The notes beneath the pieces are model-generated. The model saw only the letters and a program-made list of their open reading frames with translations, was not told where the DNA came from and did no database searches. A DNA stretch of 64,000 bases from Anniella stebbinsi (taxonomy: Eukaryota; Chordata; Lepidosauria; Squamata; Anniellidae): NCBI GenBank assembly GCA_029215795.1, contig JARDYH010000003.1, positions 103,510,609 through 103,574,608 on the forward strand. Direction: 5' to 3'. This document shows positions 20,500 to 32,069 of this stretch, in pieces (the first letter of the stretch is position 1; each line of letters starts with the position of its first letter). The position numbers were made by a program, and so were the translations under genes.

Positions 20500-22980
20500 A
20501 GACTATAAAGTACATGGTCTTCGATGTTTATATACTAATGCTCAGAGTATGGGAAACAAACAGAACACACTTGAACTCTTAATACATAAAGGCAAAAATG
20601 ACTTGATAGGTATAACTGAAACTTGGTGAGATGACTCCCATGACTGGAATATAGCTATTGAAGGATATAACTTGTTCAAAAAGATAGAAGAAATAGACAG
20701 GGAGACGGAGTTGCACTATATGTTAAAAATACTTATCCCTGCACAGAAATACAAGAGGAGGAGCCTGGGAGCCCCATCGAGAGCATCTGGATTAAAATGA
20801 ATGGGGCAAGGAATAAAAGGAACATGATAGTTGGCATCTACTACCAGCCATCCAATCAAGCAGAAGACGAGGATGAAACTTATGAAAAACAAATTGCCAG
20901 TGTTTCAAGGAAATCCAATGCAGTAGTCATGGGGGACTTCAATTACCCCGATATCTGTTGGGAGACAAATTCTGCCAAAAGTGGTCCCTCCAAGAAATTC
21001 CTGATATGTGTGGCTGATAACTTTCTCCTACAGAAAGTAGAGGAAGGAACTGGAGGATTGGCTATGCTTGACTTGATACTGACCAATAGGGATGACTTAG
21101 TGGATAAAGTGGCAGTTAAGGAACTTTGGGGGAAAGTGACCCCCTCATACTTGAGTTCTTGATTTTAAAGGAAGCAAAAGCTGAGTGTAGCCATACACAT
21201 AGTCTGGATATCAGGAAAGCCAATTTTAATAAACTCAGAACTCTGATAAGTAAGGTCCCATGGCAAGTGACCCTAATGAGAAAAGGAGTCCAAGATGGGT
21301 GGGAGCTTTTAAAAAAGGAAATTTTAAAGGCATAATTGCAAAAAATTCCAACAAGAAAAAAAAGATAGAAGACAGCAGAAAAAACTAATGTGGCTCCACA
21401 AAAAGCTTAGAGATGACCTGAAAACAAAAAAAGGATACATATAGGAAGTGGAAGGAAGGCCAGGCTACAAATGAAGAGTACAGACAGGTAGCACAGAAGT
21501 GCCGAAAAGGCGTCAGGAAGGCTAAAGCTGAGAAGGAGCTGAGGCTAGTGAGGGATGCTGAAAGCAATAAGAAAGTTTTCTTCAGATATGTGAATAGTAA
21601 AAGAGAAAAGAAATGGTGTTTCAACTGCTTCATGAGGATGGCAAATTGGTAACAGTTGCCTCACCCCTGGCAAAAGTTCGAATCTCCAGGGCCCAACGAA
21701 CTGCATCCTAGAGTAATAAAGGAGCTGGCAGAAGAACTTTCAGAACCACTCCCAATTATCTTTGCGAAATCAATGAAGATGGGTGAAGTGCCAGACGACT
21801 GGAGGAGGATTAATGTTGTCCCTATCTTCAAAAAGGAGGAACCTGGGAACTACAGTCTGAAATCCATCCCTGGGACAATTTTGGAGAAGATTAGAAAGAA
21901 GTCAGTCTGTAAGCACCTTGAAAATAATGCAGTGATGACTAGAAGCCAGCATGGATTTGTCAAGAACAAATCCTGCCAGACTAATCTGATCTCATATTTT
22001 GATCAGGTAACCTCCCTTGTGGACTGTGGGAATGCTGTGGATATAGTATATCTTGACTTCAGGAAAGCTTCTGACAAAGTGCCCCATGACATTCTGATTC
22101 ACAAACTAGTGAAAATGGGCTGGATGGAACAACTCCTTGGTGGATCCACAGTTGGCTACAGAATCGGATTCAAAGAATGCTTATCAATGGTACCTTTTCA
22201 CACTGGGGGAGGTAACGAACAGGGTACTGCAGGGCTCAGACTTGGGCCCAGTGCTCTCCAAAATTTTAATAATGGTTTGGACGAGGAAGTGCAGGGAAAA
22301 TTGGGTGGGATCACTAATACCCTGGAAAGCAGAAACAAACTTCAAAGTGATCTTGCTAGACTGAAGCACTGGGCTGAAAACAACAGAATGAAATTTAATA
22401 GGGGTAAATGCCAAGTTCTACACCTAGGAAAAAGAAAACAAATGCAGAGTTACAAGATGGGGGATCCTTAGCTAAGCAATACTACAAGCGAGAAGGAGCT
22501 TGGAATTGTTGTAGAGCACAAGCTGAATATGAGCCAACAATGTGATGTGGCTGCAAAAAAAGCAAATGCCATTTTGGGCTGCATTAATAGAAGTATAGCT
22601 TCCAAATCGTGCAAGGTACTGGTTCCCCTCTATTCGGCACTGGTTAGGTCTCATCTTGAGTATTGCGTCCAGTTCTGGGCACCACTCTTCAAGAAGGATG
22701 CAGACAAGCTGGAGCGTGTTCAGAGGAGGGCAACGAGGATGATCAGGGGTCTGGAACAAAGCCCTATGAGGAGACATTGAAAGAACTGGGCATGTTTAGC
22801 CTGGAGAAGTTTGAGGGGAGACATGATAGCAGTCTTCAACTACTTGAAAGGTTGTCACACAGAGGAGGGCCAGGATCTCTTCTCGATCATCCCAGAGTGC
22901 AGGACACGGAATAATGGGCTCAAGTTACAGGAAACCAGATTCCGGTTGGACATCAGAAAAAACTTCCTGACTGTTAGAGT
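20500..22980 (+). pseudogene. CR1 ORF2 (endonuclease and reverse transcriptase), multiply broken
   Basis: The endonuclease begins LRCLYTNAQSMGNKQ (about 20518) with GITETW then a TGG-to-TGA stop at 20627. It continues with VGIYYQPSN, VVMGDFNYPDICWE and LDLILTNRDDLV (20797-21162), then shifts frame to SDPLILEF (21126-21335). The reverse transcriptase is best seen at 21656-22471: PNELHPRVIKELAEEL, QHGFVKNKSCQTNLISYF and IVYLDFRKASDKVPHDIL. The G-x-x-QGS block is found only in another frame (22137-22364). The segment that should carry the FADD catalytic box is deleted between the QGS block and the WAENNRMKFN block. C-terminal LEYCVQFWAPLFKKD lies at 22529-22780. Confidence 0.85.
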
Positions 22981-23164
22981 GGTATGACAAAGGAACCAAT
23001 TACTTAGGAAGGTCATGGGCTATCCTGCATTAGAGGTATTCAAGAGGCAGCTAGACAACCATCTGTCAGGGATACTTTAAGGTGGATTCCTGCACTGAGC
23101 AGGGGGTTGGACTCGATGGTCTCATAGGGCCCTTCCAACTCTACAATTCTATGAGTCTATGTCT

Positions 23165-25195
23165 CCATGGTGTGATCATCTCTCTCTATATATGTTGTAT
23201 GTCCTGTATGTCCTGAATGGACTTGAAAACCGTATCTCCACTTGTTATGAATCGTTCCGTATTTGTTCTACCTCCCTCTGGGATGGTTTTAGGCATAATG
23301 AATATTTTGTTGCCATCTTGATTGTCTTTCTCCGGGCTTTAATTGAAGTGTAAGAAGTGAAGGACACTCACACATACTCCTTGGTCATCGGATAAGTAAG
23401 GTAAGCACAAGAAACCTGAAGCCAACCCATGAGAGTTTCTCTGAACTTTTCTTTGCCTTTGAATCTCTTTTCCAAAGTAATGTTTTATCTATCAAATTGA
23501 ATGAGAACAGTCAAAAAATGTGGGAGAAAATTTCGGCACAGCGCTAATAATAGAGCATTATTTAATTTATTATTTTACTATTATTTGTAGATTACAAAGA
23601 GGTTTTATGCTGGGAATTTATTTTTATTAAGTTTATTTGGAGAATAGAATAGTTACAATAAAAGTGGAGATTACTGAAAGGGTTGAAGTTGAAAGAGAGT
23701 TGGCTTTTCCTAGTCTGGTTTCAAATGTTGTGGCAGCTCAGATATTATGCATACAGGGCTGACTGGCAGGAGTGGGATCTCCCTTGGATTTAGCATTGGA
23801 ACAAGAATCAATATGCAGAGCCTGGGGAAGAAGTTGGCAGGCTGGATAGGGAACCCCCATGGGCTATATAAGACTTGAAGGCTGGAGGTTCCCTATGCTT
23901 CCTTCATGTCTGATTTTTAGCAGCACCTATGTGTGAGGAGGAAAAGGGTGCAGCCATGCTCTTCCCATCCTGCTCCTTAAAATATAGTTTGGTCCTCATT
24001 TTCTGCCTGTTGTATGGTCTTTTTGGTTTCGTTGGTCTGACCTTTTCAACTGTATTTTTAAATGATCATTTCATTATATTTGGCTGTTTTGCCTATATTC
24101 TGATATTCTTGTCAGCCACTTTAGAATCTTCCTATCAAGCACGTTTATTGGCAGAGAGGGCTCCAGTCAACCTGAAATGGTAACTTGGATTCCCACTTGC
24201 GAATAAACAGCCTATCCTGCCATTTCAAGTAGCAAGCTCGCAAGGGGAATTGTCACTACATGTATACTGTCGTGATTTACTGCTTGGTTGAAGGTTGCTT
24301 CTATTCACCTGATGTCTTCCACTGATGAAAACCAGGAGTACCATGGTATATACACAAACCCAAGTTTTGAGTATTAGAGCCACAGTAATGATGTCCCTAT
24401 CTGGGATACACTTCTGAGCCTCACCACGTCCAACATAAACAAAATGTTGGTACCATTAAAATACAGACCTCTTGGAAGGCTTTCAAGAAATGTAGTTTAA
24501 AGACAACACACTAGAAATGTAGAAACTCCATTACACTCTTCTCCTTTGATAATGTGGGTTTAGGTTACCTTGAGGTTGCCATACTATATCTTGTGACCCA
24601 CAGAAGTGAATAAATCTGTTTTTGTTAAAGGAAAAAAATTAAGTGAATATGGTAATTTTGTTAGCACACAAAGCTTCCTATTTATATTAATTCTTTGTTC
24701 AGTACGACAGCAAAAGAGAAAATTGTGGAACCCACCATCTCTACAAATTGGCAGAGATTACAGTAGAATATATTAGCTACTACTATGTCAACAAAGTTCA
24801 GCTGAGTAGGTTCTGGATTTAATCCGAAGAGTGGACTTTTGTGTGTGTGTGTTCACTTGTGTGTTTCCACTATTGATTGACACTACATTCTTGGTGTATC
24901 TTTTCAAAAGATTTACCATGGGTATAGTTTCTTATGTTAAGAAACTATCATCAGAAAATTCATAAATTAAATGACCATATGAAAGTGATTTAGGCTCTGT
25001 CTAGTTTAGTGCCTTAAGGATGGCATGGATTGCACTACAGTGATGGCTGTACAAATATAATGATATCATATGCTGGACATGTCTTTAAAGGAGATTTGTC
25101 TAGATGGGAAAGTTGGTGGGAAAAATTCCTCTTAGATCTAAGAATCACTCTGCTGAAGCACTCTTTCCTTTTCCTACAAAGCACCAAAGGAAATT
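23165..25195. other. No gene; possible LTR-like piece around 23730-24260
   Basis: A TATATAAG box at 23865-23872 and an AATAAA at 24202-24207 are arranged as in an LTR, but no terminal TG/CA pair with a target duplication could be fixed. The 84-codon hydrophobic frame at 23929-24183 lies wholly within it and is not supported as a gene. A short GT run occurs near 24842. The rest is unassigned AT-rich intron. Confidence 0.25.
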
Positions 25196-25199
25196 TACT

Positions 25200-25270
25200 T
25201 TCAGTTTATTTATTTATTTATTTATTACATTTGTATACCGCCCCATTTGTATACCGCCCCATAGCCGAAA
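25200..25270 (-). mobile_element. L2-B LINE 3' tail fragment
   Basis: A (TTTA)n run followed by ACATTTGTATACCGCCCCAT, the latter present twice, then TAGCCGAA. This is the reversed L2-B tail, with a small internal duplication of the TTTGTATACCGCCCCA segment. Confidence 0.7.
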
Positions 25271-25469
25271 CTAAACTGTGTGTGCTTGAGGAATTGTATT
25301 ACTGGGCTTGAAGACCAGTTCGATTGAAAAGGCAGCCAAAACATTTAATAAATTTATATTGGCAAGATAGCCAAATATAATTTTCAGGTTGCCTTAACAT
25401 ATAAGAACTATAAATTCTAATAATGATTGTTCATTAAATGAAGCCAGGTTCCCTGGCTTTGTAAGTATA

Positions 25470-25590
25470 TCTGGTAGAGGTTCAGCTGAAAAGCAAACTT
25501 TTGGATATTAAGCATGACTGGCTGGGAATGCTGGGACCTGTAGGACTTTTTTCTGTCTAAACATGCATAGGATTGCATCCTAAGAAGAGA
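25470..25590. mobile_element. MITE-2 copy (right half)
   Basis: Contains gggaatgctgggacctgtag, then TTTTCTGTCTAAACATGCAT, then AGGATTGCATCC. The right half matches the MITE-2 right ends at 39788-39862 and 62505-62605. The left arm is degraded. Confidence 0.6.
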
Positions 25591-26613
25591 ATTTTTAGTA
25601 ACAAGCACAAACACGAATTGACTGAATAGCCCAACACATTTAGAGCTTAAGAAATTATTCTTCAGAACAAAATGTCAAAAAGTAAAAATTATTTTCTATG
25701 TGGTCTTACTGCCTAATTATAGTAATGACATTTTTTTTAAAAAAACAATGGTTTCAGTGAATAGCACCTGCAAAATGTTCTCTGACAGGTACAATGTTGT
25801 AAAAAGTTCTTGATTTCTTTGAAGCAACCCTTATTATAGCATTTGGGCAGTAAGTCTGTATACAAAACGTTCTTTCTCTGAATATAAACTTTTATGAACT
25901 TCATTTCTCTGAACCACAGTCCCTTCAGCTCAAATCACGTTGAGATAGTCAATACATTTATGTTTACACCTATTATTAACATGTGTTGACTGAATGCTAA
26001 CGTATTTTTCTGTTAAGAAAAAGGTGTGCCAAACTTAAGGATGCAGCTAAACGGGGAAGCAAGATACCATCCATTCATTCTTCTCCGCACTTCCTCTGAC
26101 ACTGTCTCCACTCAGAATTTGTCTGAACCCCTGCAGTTTAACATTTGATCTATTCTTGAACCTGGATTTTCCCAAACCACATGGTCCTCATCTTCTACCT
26201 TCTCCCCACTATTGTCACCAGCTGCTCTTCCTCCTCATTCTCTTTCAAATTATTGCTACAACCACTTGCTTACTTACCAGGCAGAAAGCCTGCGAGTTAG
26301 TAGGCATCAACTGCTCTCCTTCCCATCACCACCATCACCATCGTCTGGGCAGGTGAACAAGCAGATTGCAATGGAGAAGCGTAGCAGCAACTCCAAGGAG
26401 CTCTTGCCAGGGAGCTCTTGATGGGTATGGGTGTGCCTATTTTTGATGTCATCCCTGTTCGTGAGGATGGAGGGCGGTCTAATAATATTTTAAATAAATA
26501 ATAAATAGGTACAAATACCTTAAATAAAGCAGTGTGGCAAACTGCTTTTAAACGTTAATGGAGTTTTAGAGAGTTTTGATTCAGCATGGGTGAGGGCAGC
26601 TATACATAGAAAA

Positions 26614-27008
26614 TGAGCCAGTATAGTGGTTACAGTGTTGGACTGGGGCCTCATCCACACCAAGCAGGATATAGCACTATGAAAGGGGTATGAAAGCAAT
26701 ATATAAGAGGCAGGAGCCACACAACTGATTTATAGTGGCACTGAAGTGCACTGACAACTGCTTTCAAAGTGCTATGTCCTGCTTGGTGTATGTAGATCTG
26801 GCCTGGGACTGAGGAATCCTGGGTTCTAGTCCCCAATCGGCCATGATGTCCACTGGGTGACTTTGGGCCAGTCACAGTCTGTCAGCCCAACCTATCTATC
26901 AGGCTTGTTGTGAGAATAAAATGGAGAGGAGGAGGAGGAGGCTCGTGTATGCTGCCTTGGGCTATTTGAAGGAGAAAAAGCAGGATATAAATAGAACAAA
27001 TAAATAAA
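26614..27008 (+). mobile_element. tRNA-derived SINE interrupted by MITE-1
   Basis: The SINE head has an A-box-like AGTATAGTGGTTACAGTG and a B-box GGTTCTAGTCC (26822-26832) for RNA polymerase III. The body CCATGATGTCCACTGGGTGA, TTTGGGCCAGTCAC, TTGTTGTGAGAATAAAATGG and the tail GCTGCCTTGGGC...AAATAAATAAA are those of the common squamate tRNA SINE. A second copy is at 38794-39198. The head is split between A and B boxes by the element at 26646-26803. Confidence 0.8.
26646..26803. mobile_element. MITE-1 copy inserted in a SINE, 158 bp
   Basis: The ends are GGGCCTCATCCACACCAAGC and, reversed, GGCCAGATCTACATACACCA, followed by AGGATATAGCACTATGAAAG-type arms. Flanks TTGGACTG (26638-26645) and TGGGACTG (26804-26811) match at seven of eight positions and are an apparent 8-bp target duplication within the SINE head. 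Confidence 0.75.
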
Positions 27009-28320
27009 CAATAAAACCATTCAAACATTTCTTGGTCATGTCTTGATAATATGGTAGGGAGCCAGTACATCCAGCAGTCTGGTGAAGGATGTTTATGCAT
27101 GATTTCTCATCAAGAGGGTAACATGTGAACTGGCCTGCAGATTCATAATTCCACCGAAAGAACCAGACATCCAGTAAAAATGCAGTCTAAGGTACAATGT
27201 AGGAGACAATGCTACCACTGTTACATCACTTTTGCCACATTTCCAAATGTTTATTCAACTTTCACATGTATGAAATATCCCTAGCTCATTCCTGTACCTG
27301 TACCTGTATATGATGCACTGCTTCACTTGGCTTTGCTCAAGGAGAGCCAGGTGGACCAACTCATCTTACACTACAACGTCTCACAAATCCCTTACTTAAT
27401 CTTCTGGGTTTACATTGCTTTTTGAGCAAGGGCAAGCGGCAGTGTGAAAATGCTCCTAGAACCTCAATGCAAATATTTCTTTAATCTTATGAAAGCCGCA
27501 AAATAGGCCTAGCTGAATGAGCAGGAAACTGAGCTCAGGAACTCTCCATGACCTTGTCTGCACTGTCACTCTTGGCACTGGCATGGTGGTCATGAGGTCA
27601 CGCTGAGAATGGGTTAAGCAACAAAATCTAACGTGTAGGACCTCGTTTCTATGTATCAGTTGGACCAATCTGTGTTCTGTGGCATTTCATGTTTACAGTG
27701 CTTTGATCATTCTGGTTCGATACAGATCTCTATAACTACAGATAGATTACACAACCCTTTGCAAGGATTTCTATTTCCAGATTTGGATGTGCCAACAGTC
27801 CAACATGTTATTTATTTATTGCTTTTGGTTTTAAAGTATTTGGGAGGGTGGGGAAGAGGCAGAACAATGGGGAGAGTCAAAAGATGAGAAAAGAGGTTAT
27901 TTCAAATCACTTGAGGTGTCACCACACTCTTAAAAAACACCAAGGAGCAGGTTTGTGAACATGTGTTGGTGGTAAAATGTAGGACTTGGAGGACTATCAT
28001 TAACGTGGCCTCTGGGAAAATATAAACACACTTTCTGAAATTAAATCTTTGAGTTTGCCCACCGCAGTCTGTTGCTGGCATGTCAGCCTGTAGCTGAGGC
28101 CTTGGATCCAGTGCCAAGGCAAATACTAAGAGACAAGAAGAGCAAAGACATTCTTTTTTTGTTGTTGTACAGTCATACTGAAGCATAGAAAATGGGGAAA
28201 GAGATAAGGGACCCCCACATTTGAAACACAGCACACAAAACTATTCTTTGCTGTGTCTGGTGTTTTGATCTCTGCCACCTAACTACCCTTTGTAGTTAGG
28301 GTACGTATGTGCTAATAAAA
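27009..28320. other. No recognised feature
   Basis: No coding or repeat family was recognised on either strand. Open frames of 62-110 codons have no domain signatures. Confidence 0.35.
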
Positions 28321-28324
28321 GGAT

Positions 28325-28445
28325 TTTTAAAATGTAAATTTATGAGTTGCCTTTTGGCCTAAATAGGGTCCCCAAGGCAACTTGCAGGTAAAACTTGCAA
28401 CAATTTAAACTTAACAATTTAAACTTTAAAACAATTTGAAAACCT
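28325..28445 (-). repeat. Possible SINE/LINE 3' tail
   Basis: Reversed, it reads GTTGCCTTGGGGACCC, then CCAAAAGGCAACTCATAAAT, like the GCTGCCTTGGG...AAAGGCGGGATATAAAT ends of squamate SINEs. A similar piece (GCCACCTTGGGCATGG reversed) is at 28640-28700. Both are weak. Confidence 0.3.
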
Positions 28446-29223
28446 TAAAAAAACAATTTGAAAATCTTTTTTAAAAAACAAAAAACCTTAAACAAGAAGG
28501 GGGAAAGGAAACTTTTCTTTGTTGTAGTTGTTTTTGGCTCAGCAGAACTTCCAACTGTTGGCTCTTTGGCACACAGTAAAATTGAGGAAGAAAATCAAAT
28601 TAATAACCCAGGAATATTTATTAAGCTATTTATTAATGTTTTGTAGCAACTTTTATTCTTATTTCCATGCCCAAGGTGGCTAACAACAGTAAATCACAAA
28701 AACTGGGGACGCCTTCGTCTCATATGAAAGAGATACAATGTGCAGAATTATATCCTTATTTTTCTTTGAGTGGCAGTTAAAATATCAGTCTTTTGTCAGC
28801 ATGAGGGAAAAAGAAGAAGAGAAAAAGGGAAATTATCTTCATTGAGATCCGGTAACTAGAGATCTAAATCTGTCCGGAACTTCCCTCCAGGTAGAACTGT
28901 GTACATTTTATTATAGTGACTGAAAGCCAACCCAAATAAAGTAGAATTACAGTGCTTAATATGTTCAGACTTGGTCGTTGATGAGTTTCCATAACGTTGG
29001 TGTTCCACAACTGTGAAGTATCTGCTGAAAATTCCTACCAGGCTATCCCTGTTGTCCAAATCTGGCACATGGATATATTTTCTGAATAAAGTGTTACTAT
29101 CCTCAAGTAAGTTTTGAGTCTGCAATGACAATATCAGGTATTCTGGGCACTCAAGCCAATGGGAAGCATACAGATCAAGTTCAGCATCTTGAAATGTGCA
29201 AGAGGACAGAACGAAGTAGATAA

Positions 29224-29557
29224 TAGGGATGGGCTTGTTGAGGTTCTCCATTTCCCACCTCGAACGCAAGTGTTGTTTCCCCCACCCCTGAACAGGAAAA
29301 GTGCAATTTTCAAACATGAAAAATATGCACTTTTCCAAATGTGCACCCTTCCCCCATAGGTTAAAACAGGAAAATGTGGTGGTGGTGGGGGAAATACCAT
29401 TTTCAGAAGTGCACACTTGTTCATTTGGCCCTTTTGAATGCAAACGCAAGGTCAAGAAATGGCGAACATTTCCCAAGAACCAGGTTGCTGCTCACCTTCG
29501 CAAATAGGACACATTCACACAATTTGCAAACAGGAGTTATGTTTTTGTTCATCCCTA
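29224..29557. mobile_element. Short hAT-type non-autonomous element, 334 bp
   Basis: Starts TAGGGATGGGCTTGTT and ends with the reverse of TAGGGATGAACAAAAACA. Flanking 8-mers GTAGATAA (29216-29223) and GCAGATAC (29558-29565) match at six of eight positions; the left one fits nTnnnnAn. The interior has short inverted pieces (AAAAGTGCA...TGCACTTTTCC). The first eight bases of the end equal the left end of the 3-kb element at 10033. Confidence 0.7.
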
Positions 29558-29956
29558 GCAGATACTATATTCTTGGTATAATGTAATCCTAGTGACCCAC
29601 CTGGTGGCAGAGGAGATGTGCTGCCACCATCAGTAAACTTCCAAATGTGTTCCTCCAGATCAGCCCCCATTGGAAGCACATTATGGCAGTCTAGTCCTGA
29701 GCTTATGCATGTACAAAATTCTCATTGCATCCACATTTTGCTCATGTAGATAATAAACAACAGCAATATGCAAACTAAAACAAAAAGGGTTATACAGAGG
29801 CAGAGATTTCTATGAAAATGAAACCCTTCTCAGTACAGAAAAAAGCTACAGGAAATGCAAATGAATTGGATTCTCCATCAAATATATAATAACTTCTTAC
29901 GAAACCTGTAGTAAGACTAAGCATTACTAATAGTTTATTATTTACTATCTACTGAC

Positions 29957-30327
29957 TGTCAGGAAAGGGGCTCTGTCATTATCTGGTCTTCCTAGAAGAC
30001 TGTCCTCAGCTTTGAGTGGGTTGGCACAGGCACCACACGGCAGCACGGTATCTCAAACCCTTAAAAGCAAGGCTTGGGAATTCAAGGCCGCTGCTGCCCT
30101 GGCTAATTGGAAGAATGATTACAGCTGGGTCTGGTGGGAAAGTTGGTTTGCCCCAGCGTGGGGGGATGAGAGGAGGAGCTCACCCTGTGATTGGTGGAGA
30201 CCAATTGGTCAAGGCAGCTAGAGCCTGGGGATAAGAAGAAGGGGTTTTGTGATGGGTTTTGTCTCCCAGACTACTTTGCTGCATGGAGGCCAGACCTGTT
30301 GTGGCTAACTGATTTGAGGGGAGATAC

Positions 30328-30360
<33 letters not shown>

Positions 30361-30775
30361 TTATTTCTTATCCGCCTCTCCGTCTGGATCGAGGCGGGGA
30401 ACAACAATATGATAAAATACATAAAACTGATTAAAACATGACACATATTATTAAAACTGTATTAAAACATCCTAAAACATCCTAAAAACATCCTTAAAAT
30501 GTGGTAATGTATAGACTAGGCCAGTTGTTAGACTTTGTTATTTTGCTTGCTCTTTGTTTTATTGCATTTTAGTGCATTGCTGCTTTTGTCCCTTTTAATC
30601 CTGTTTTATTCATTTTACCTTCCCTACTTCCCTTTAATAAACTGCTTTAAAGCTTCAAAACTGGTGTGTTTACTTTAACGTAATGTGTGGTGCTAAGTCC
30701 AGTGTTTGCTGGTTGAAGGTGGTTGGCTGGCTGAGATTCACCTGGTCTACCTTGCAGGGAGAATGTAAGTATCAC
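29957..30775 (+). mobile_element. Candidate solo LTR, interrupted by an L2-A tail
   Basis: Begins TGTCAGGAAAGGGG. It has a GATAAGAA TATA-like box near 30230 and an AATAAA at 30636-30641 followed by ACTGCTTTAAAGCTTC, and it ends near GTAAGTATCACA. This is LTR-like order, but no target duplication was found, so the limits are tentative. An L2-A tail (30331-30500) is inserted in it. Confidence 0.35.
30331..30500 (-). mobile_element. L2-A LINE 3' tail
   Basis: (TAA)n on the plus strand, then TTATTTCTTATCCGCCTCTC, the reversed CCGCCTC/GAGGCGGG hairpin, and 3' UTR with AAAACATCCTAAAACATCC. The tail matches the 3' end of the copy at 6690. It is 5'-truncated inside the 3' UTR. Confidence 0.85.
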
Positions 30776-31017
30776 ACTCTTCCTTCACACAGACCACAGG
30801 CATACAGACTAAATAAAATATAAATTTAAAATACATATTGAAAAATAAAGTACATAGAAATTTAAGATCAGAGTCAAGAAACAATAGTAGAGGGTCTTAT
30901 AAATAAGCAACTTGCTCAGTAGTTGAGATGCTAGAACCCTCAGGTAAAATAATCAACAAGGACTCGGAAAGGTACAAAGTTCTTATAATGTTATAGTGAA
31001 AACTCATCATACTTAGA

Positions 31018-31579
31018 TGGCCTTATCCACACCAGCCATTTATTCCATGATAATATTGAGGTCGCCCCTTCCGGGCCATATGATGCACAGCTGATCCAGG
31101 GGTGATCTGGGCCCTCAGTTTTCCTGGGATATGGATGATGGCTTTTGTCCTATTCCCCTCCCCACCTCTCAGCACAATCCCGAGGTGGGCAGCTGGTGTG
31201 CCCTCCCTTCCCGAAGCTGCTGCTATTCCTCGTGAGTAGTGGGGCTCGGCGACCAGGCAAGCAGCTGCGTGGAGTGATCCCATGGGTATCGGGGGTGCGG
31301 GGGAAAGCATTGTAGCAATGTTTTGAATGGGTATTGGTGTGCTTCAATGCCAAGGGTGTTTGGCTTTAAAAAACAAACAAACAAACAAAAAACCAATCAC
31401 AGCTTCACGCAGGATCACAACTATGATCTTGCGCAGAACTCACGAGTTGTTAAAAAAAAACCTCACCTAATTGCAGGAAAAGTCCCTGGCATGTGCCCCG
31501 TGAGGGACAATCGCTGAAGCTGAAAACTTCACGATCATCCCTCCCCACTCCCAAAAGGGCTCCAGGTGCAGATGAGCCC
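31018..31579 (+). mobile_element. MITE-5 copy, 562 bp
   Basis: The ends are TGGCCTTATCCACACCAGCC and, reversed, GGGCTCATCTGCACCTGG. It shares CCATTTATTCC, GAGGTC, ATATGATGCACAG and GATCCAGGGGT in the same order with the reversed element at 36925-37485, which is 561 bp. Equal length and shared order define a family. An A-rich (AAAC)n patch lies at about 31370-31390. Confidence 0.65.
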
Positions 31580-31929
31580 TAAGAACGCGTATCTTTCTTT
31601 CAAAACGAGGTATTTAAATTATGTGACATCTCTTTGAAATTTATTTGTTGGGTGGTGAGAAAAACTTTGTAAACTCTGATAATGATAGAAAATCCAGTTT
31701 TACCATGATAGCCTGTATGAAAACCATTTTTCTAAATATCCAATAGGGTTTATATGGACCAATTCCATGTCTTGTGAAATAAAACAGTATTAAATTAAGC
31801 AAACAATAAGTACTTAAGGGTATGCCAAAAGCAAGTGAACTGCTGGCTGCATCAGCTCAATTAAAGGGAATAATTAGAAATCGGTGTTTAAGTAATAATG
31901 AATAATTTGAAAATGTGTTGAGTGTTTTA

Positions 31930-32023
31930 TATGCTCTAATTAATTTATGTATTTGATCTATATCGTTATTGTACAAATGTTGTTCACCACCTCAATCCAA
32001 AGCAAGAGGCGGGTAAGAAATAA

Positions 32024-32063
<40 letters not shown>
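31930..32063 (+). mobile_element. L2-A LINE 3' tail with (ATT)n
   Basis: TTGTTCACCACCTCAATCC, AGAGGCGGGTAAGAAATAAA, then (TTA)n at 32027-32063. The left arm of the hairpin is decayed. 5'-truncated. Confidence 0.75.
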
Positions 32064-32069
32064 TCCTGC

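Larger units (their letters stand above)
19545..23160 (+). mobile_element. CR1 LINE, nearly full length, decayed
   Basis: Contains remnants of ORF1 (about 19650-20370), endonuclease (about 20515-21200), reverse transcriptase (about 21660-22480), the ORF2 C terminus (22529-22980) and the CR1 3' end TTGGACTCGATGGTCTC...CAATTCTATGAGTC at 23100-23160. It is antisense to CCDC91, in its last intron. Many frameshifts and stops mark it as old. Confidence 0.9.

Noticed and set aside
23929..24183. An 84-codon hydrophobic frame resembling a small membrane protein
   Set aside because: No homology, no splice context, and it lies between a TATA-like box and an AATAAA in LTR-like sequence. Hydrophobicity follows from T-rich DNA.
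28856..29476. A 206-codon minus-strand open frame
   Set aside because: It crosses the boundary of the 29224-29557 hAT element, has no domain signature and no supporting splice sites. Treated as chance.
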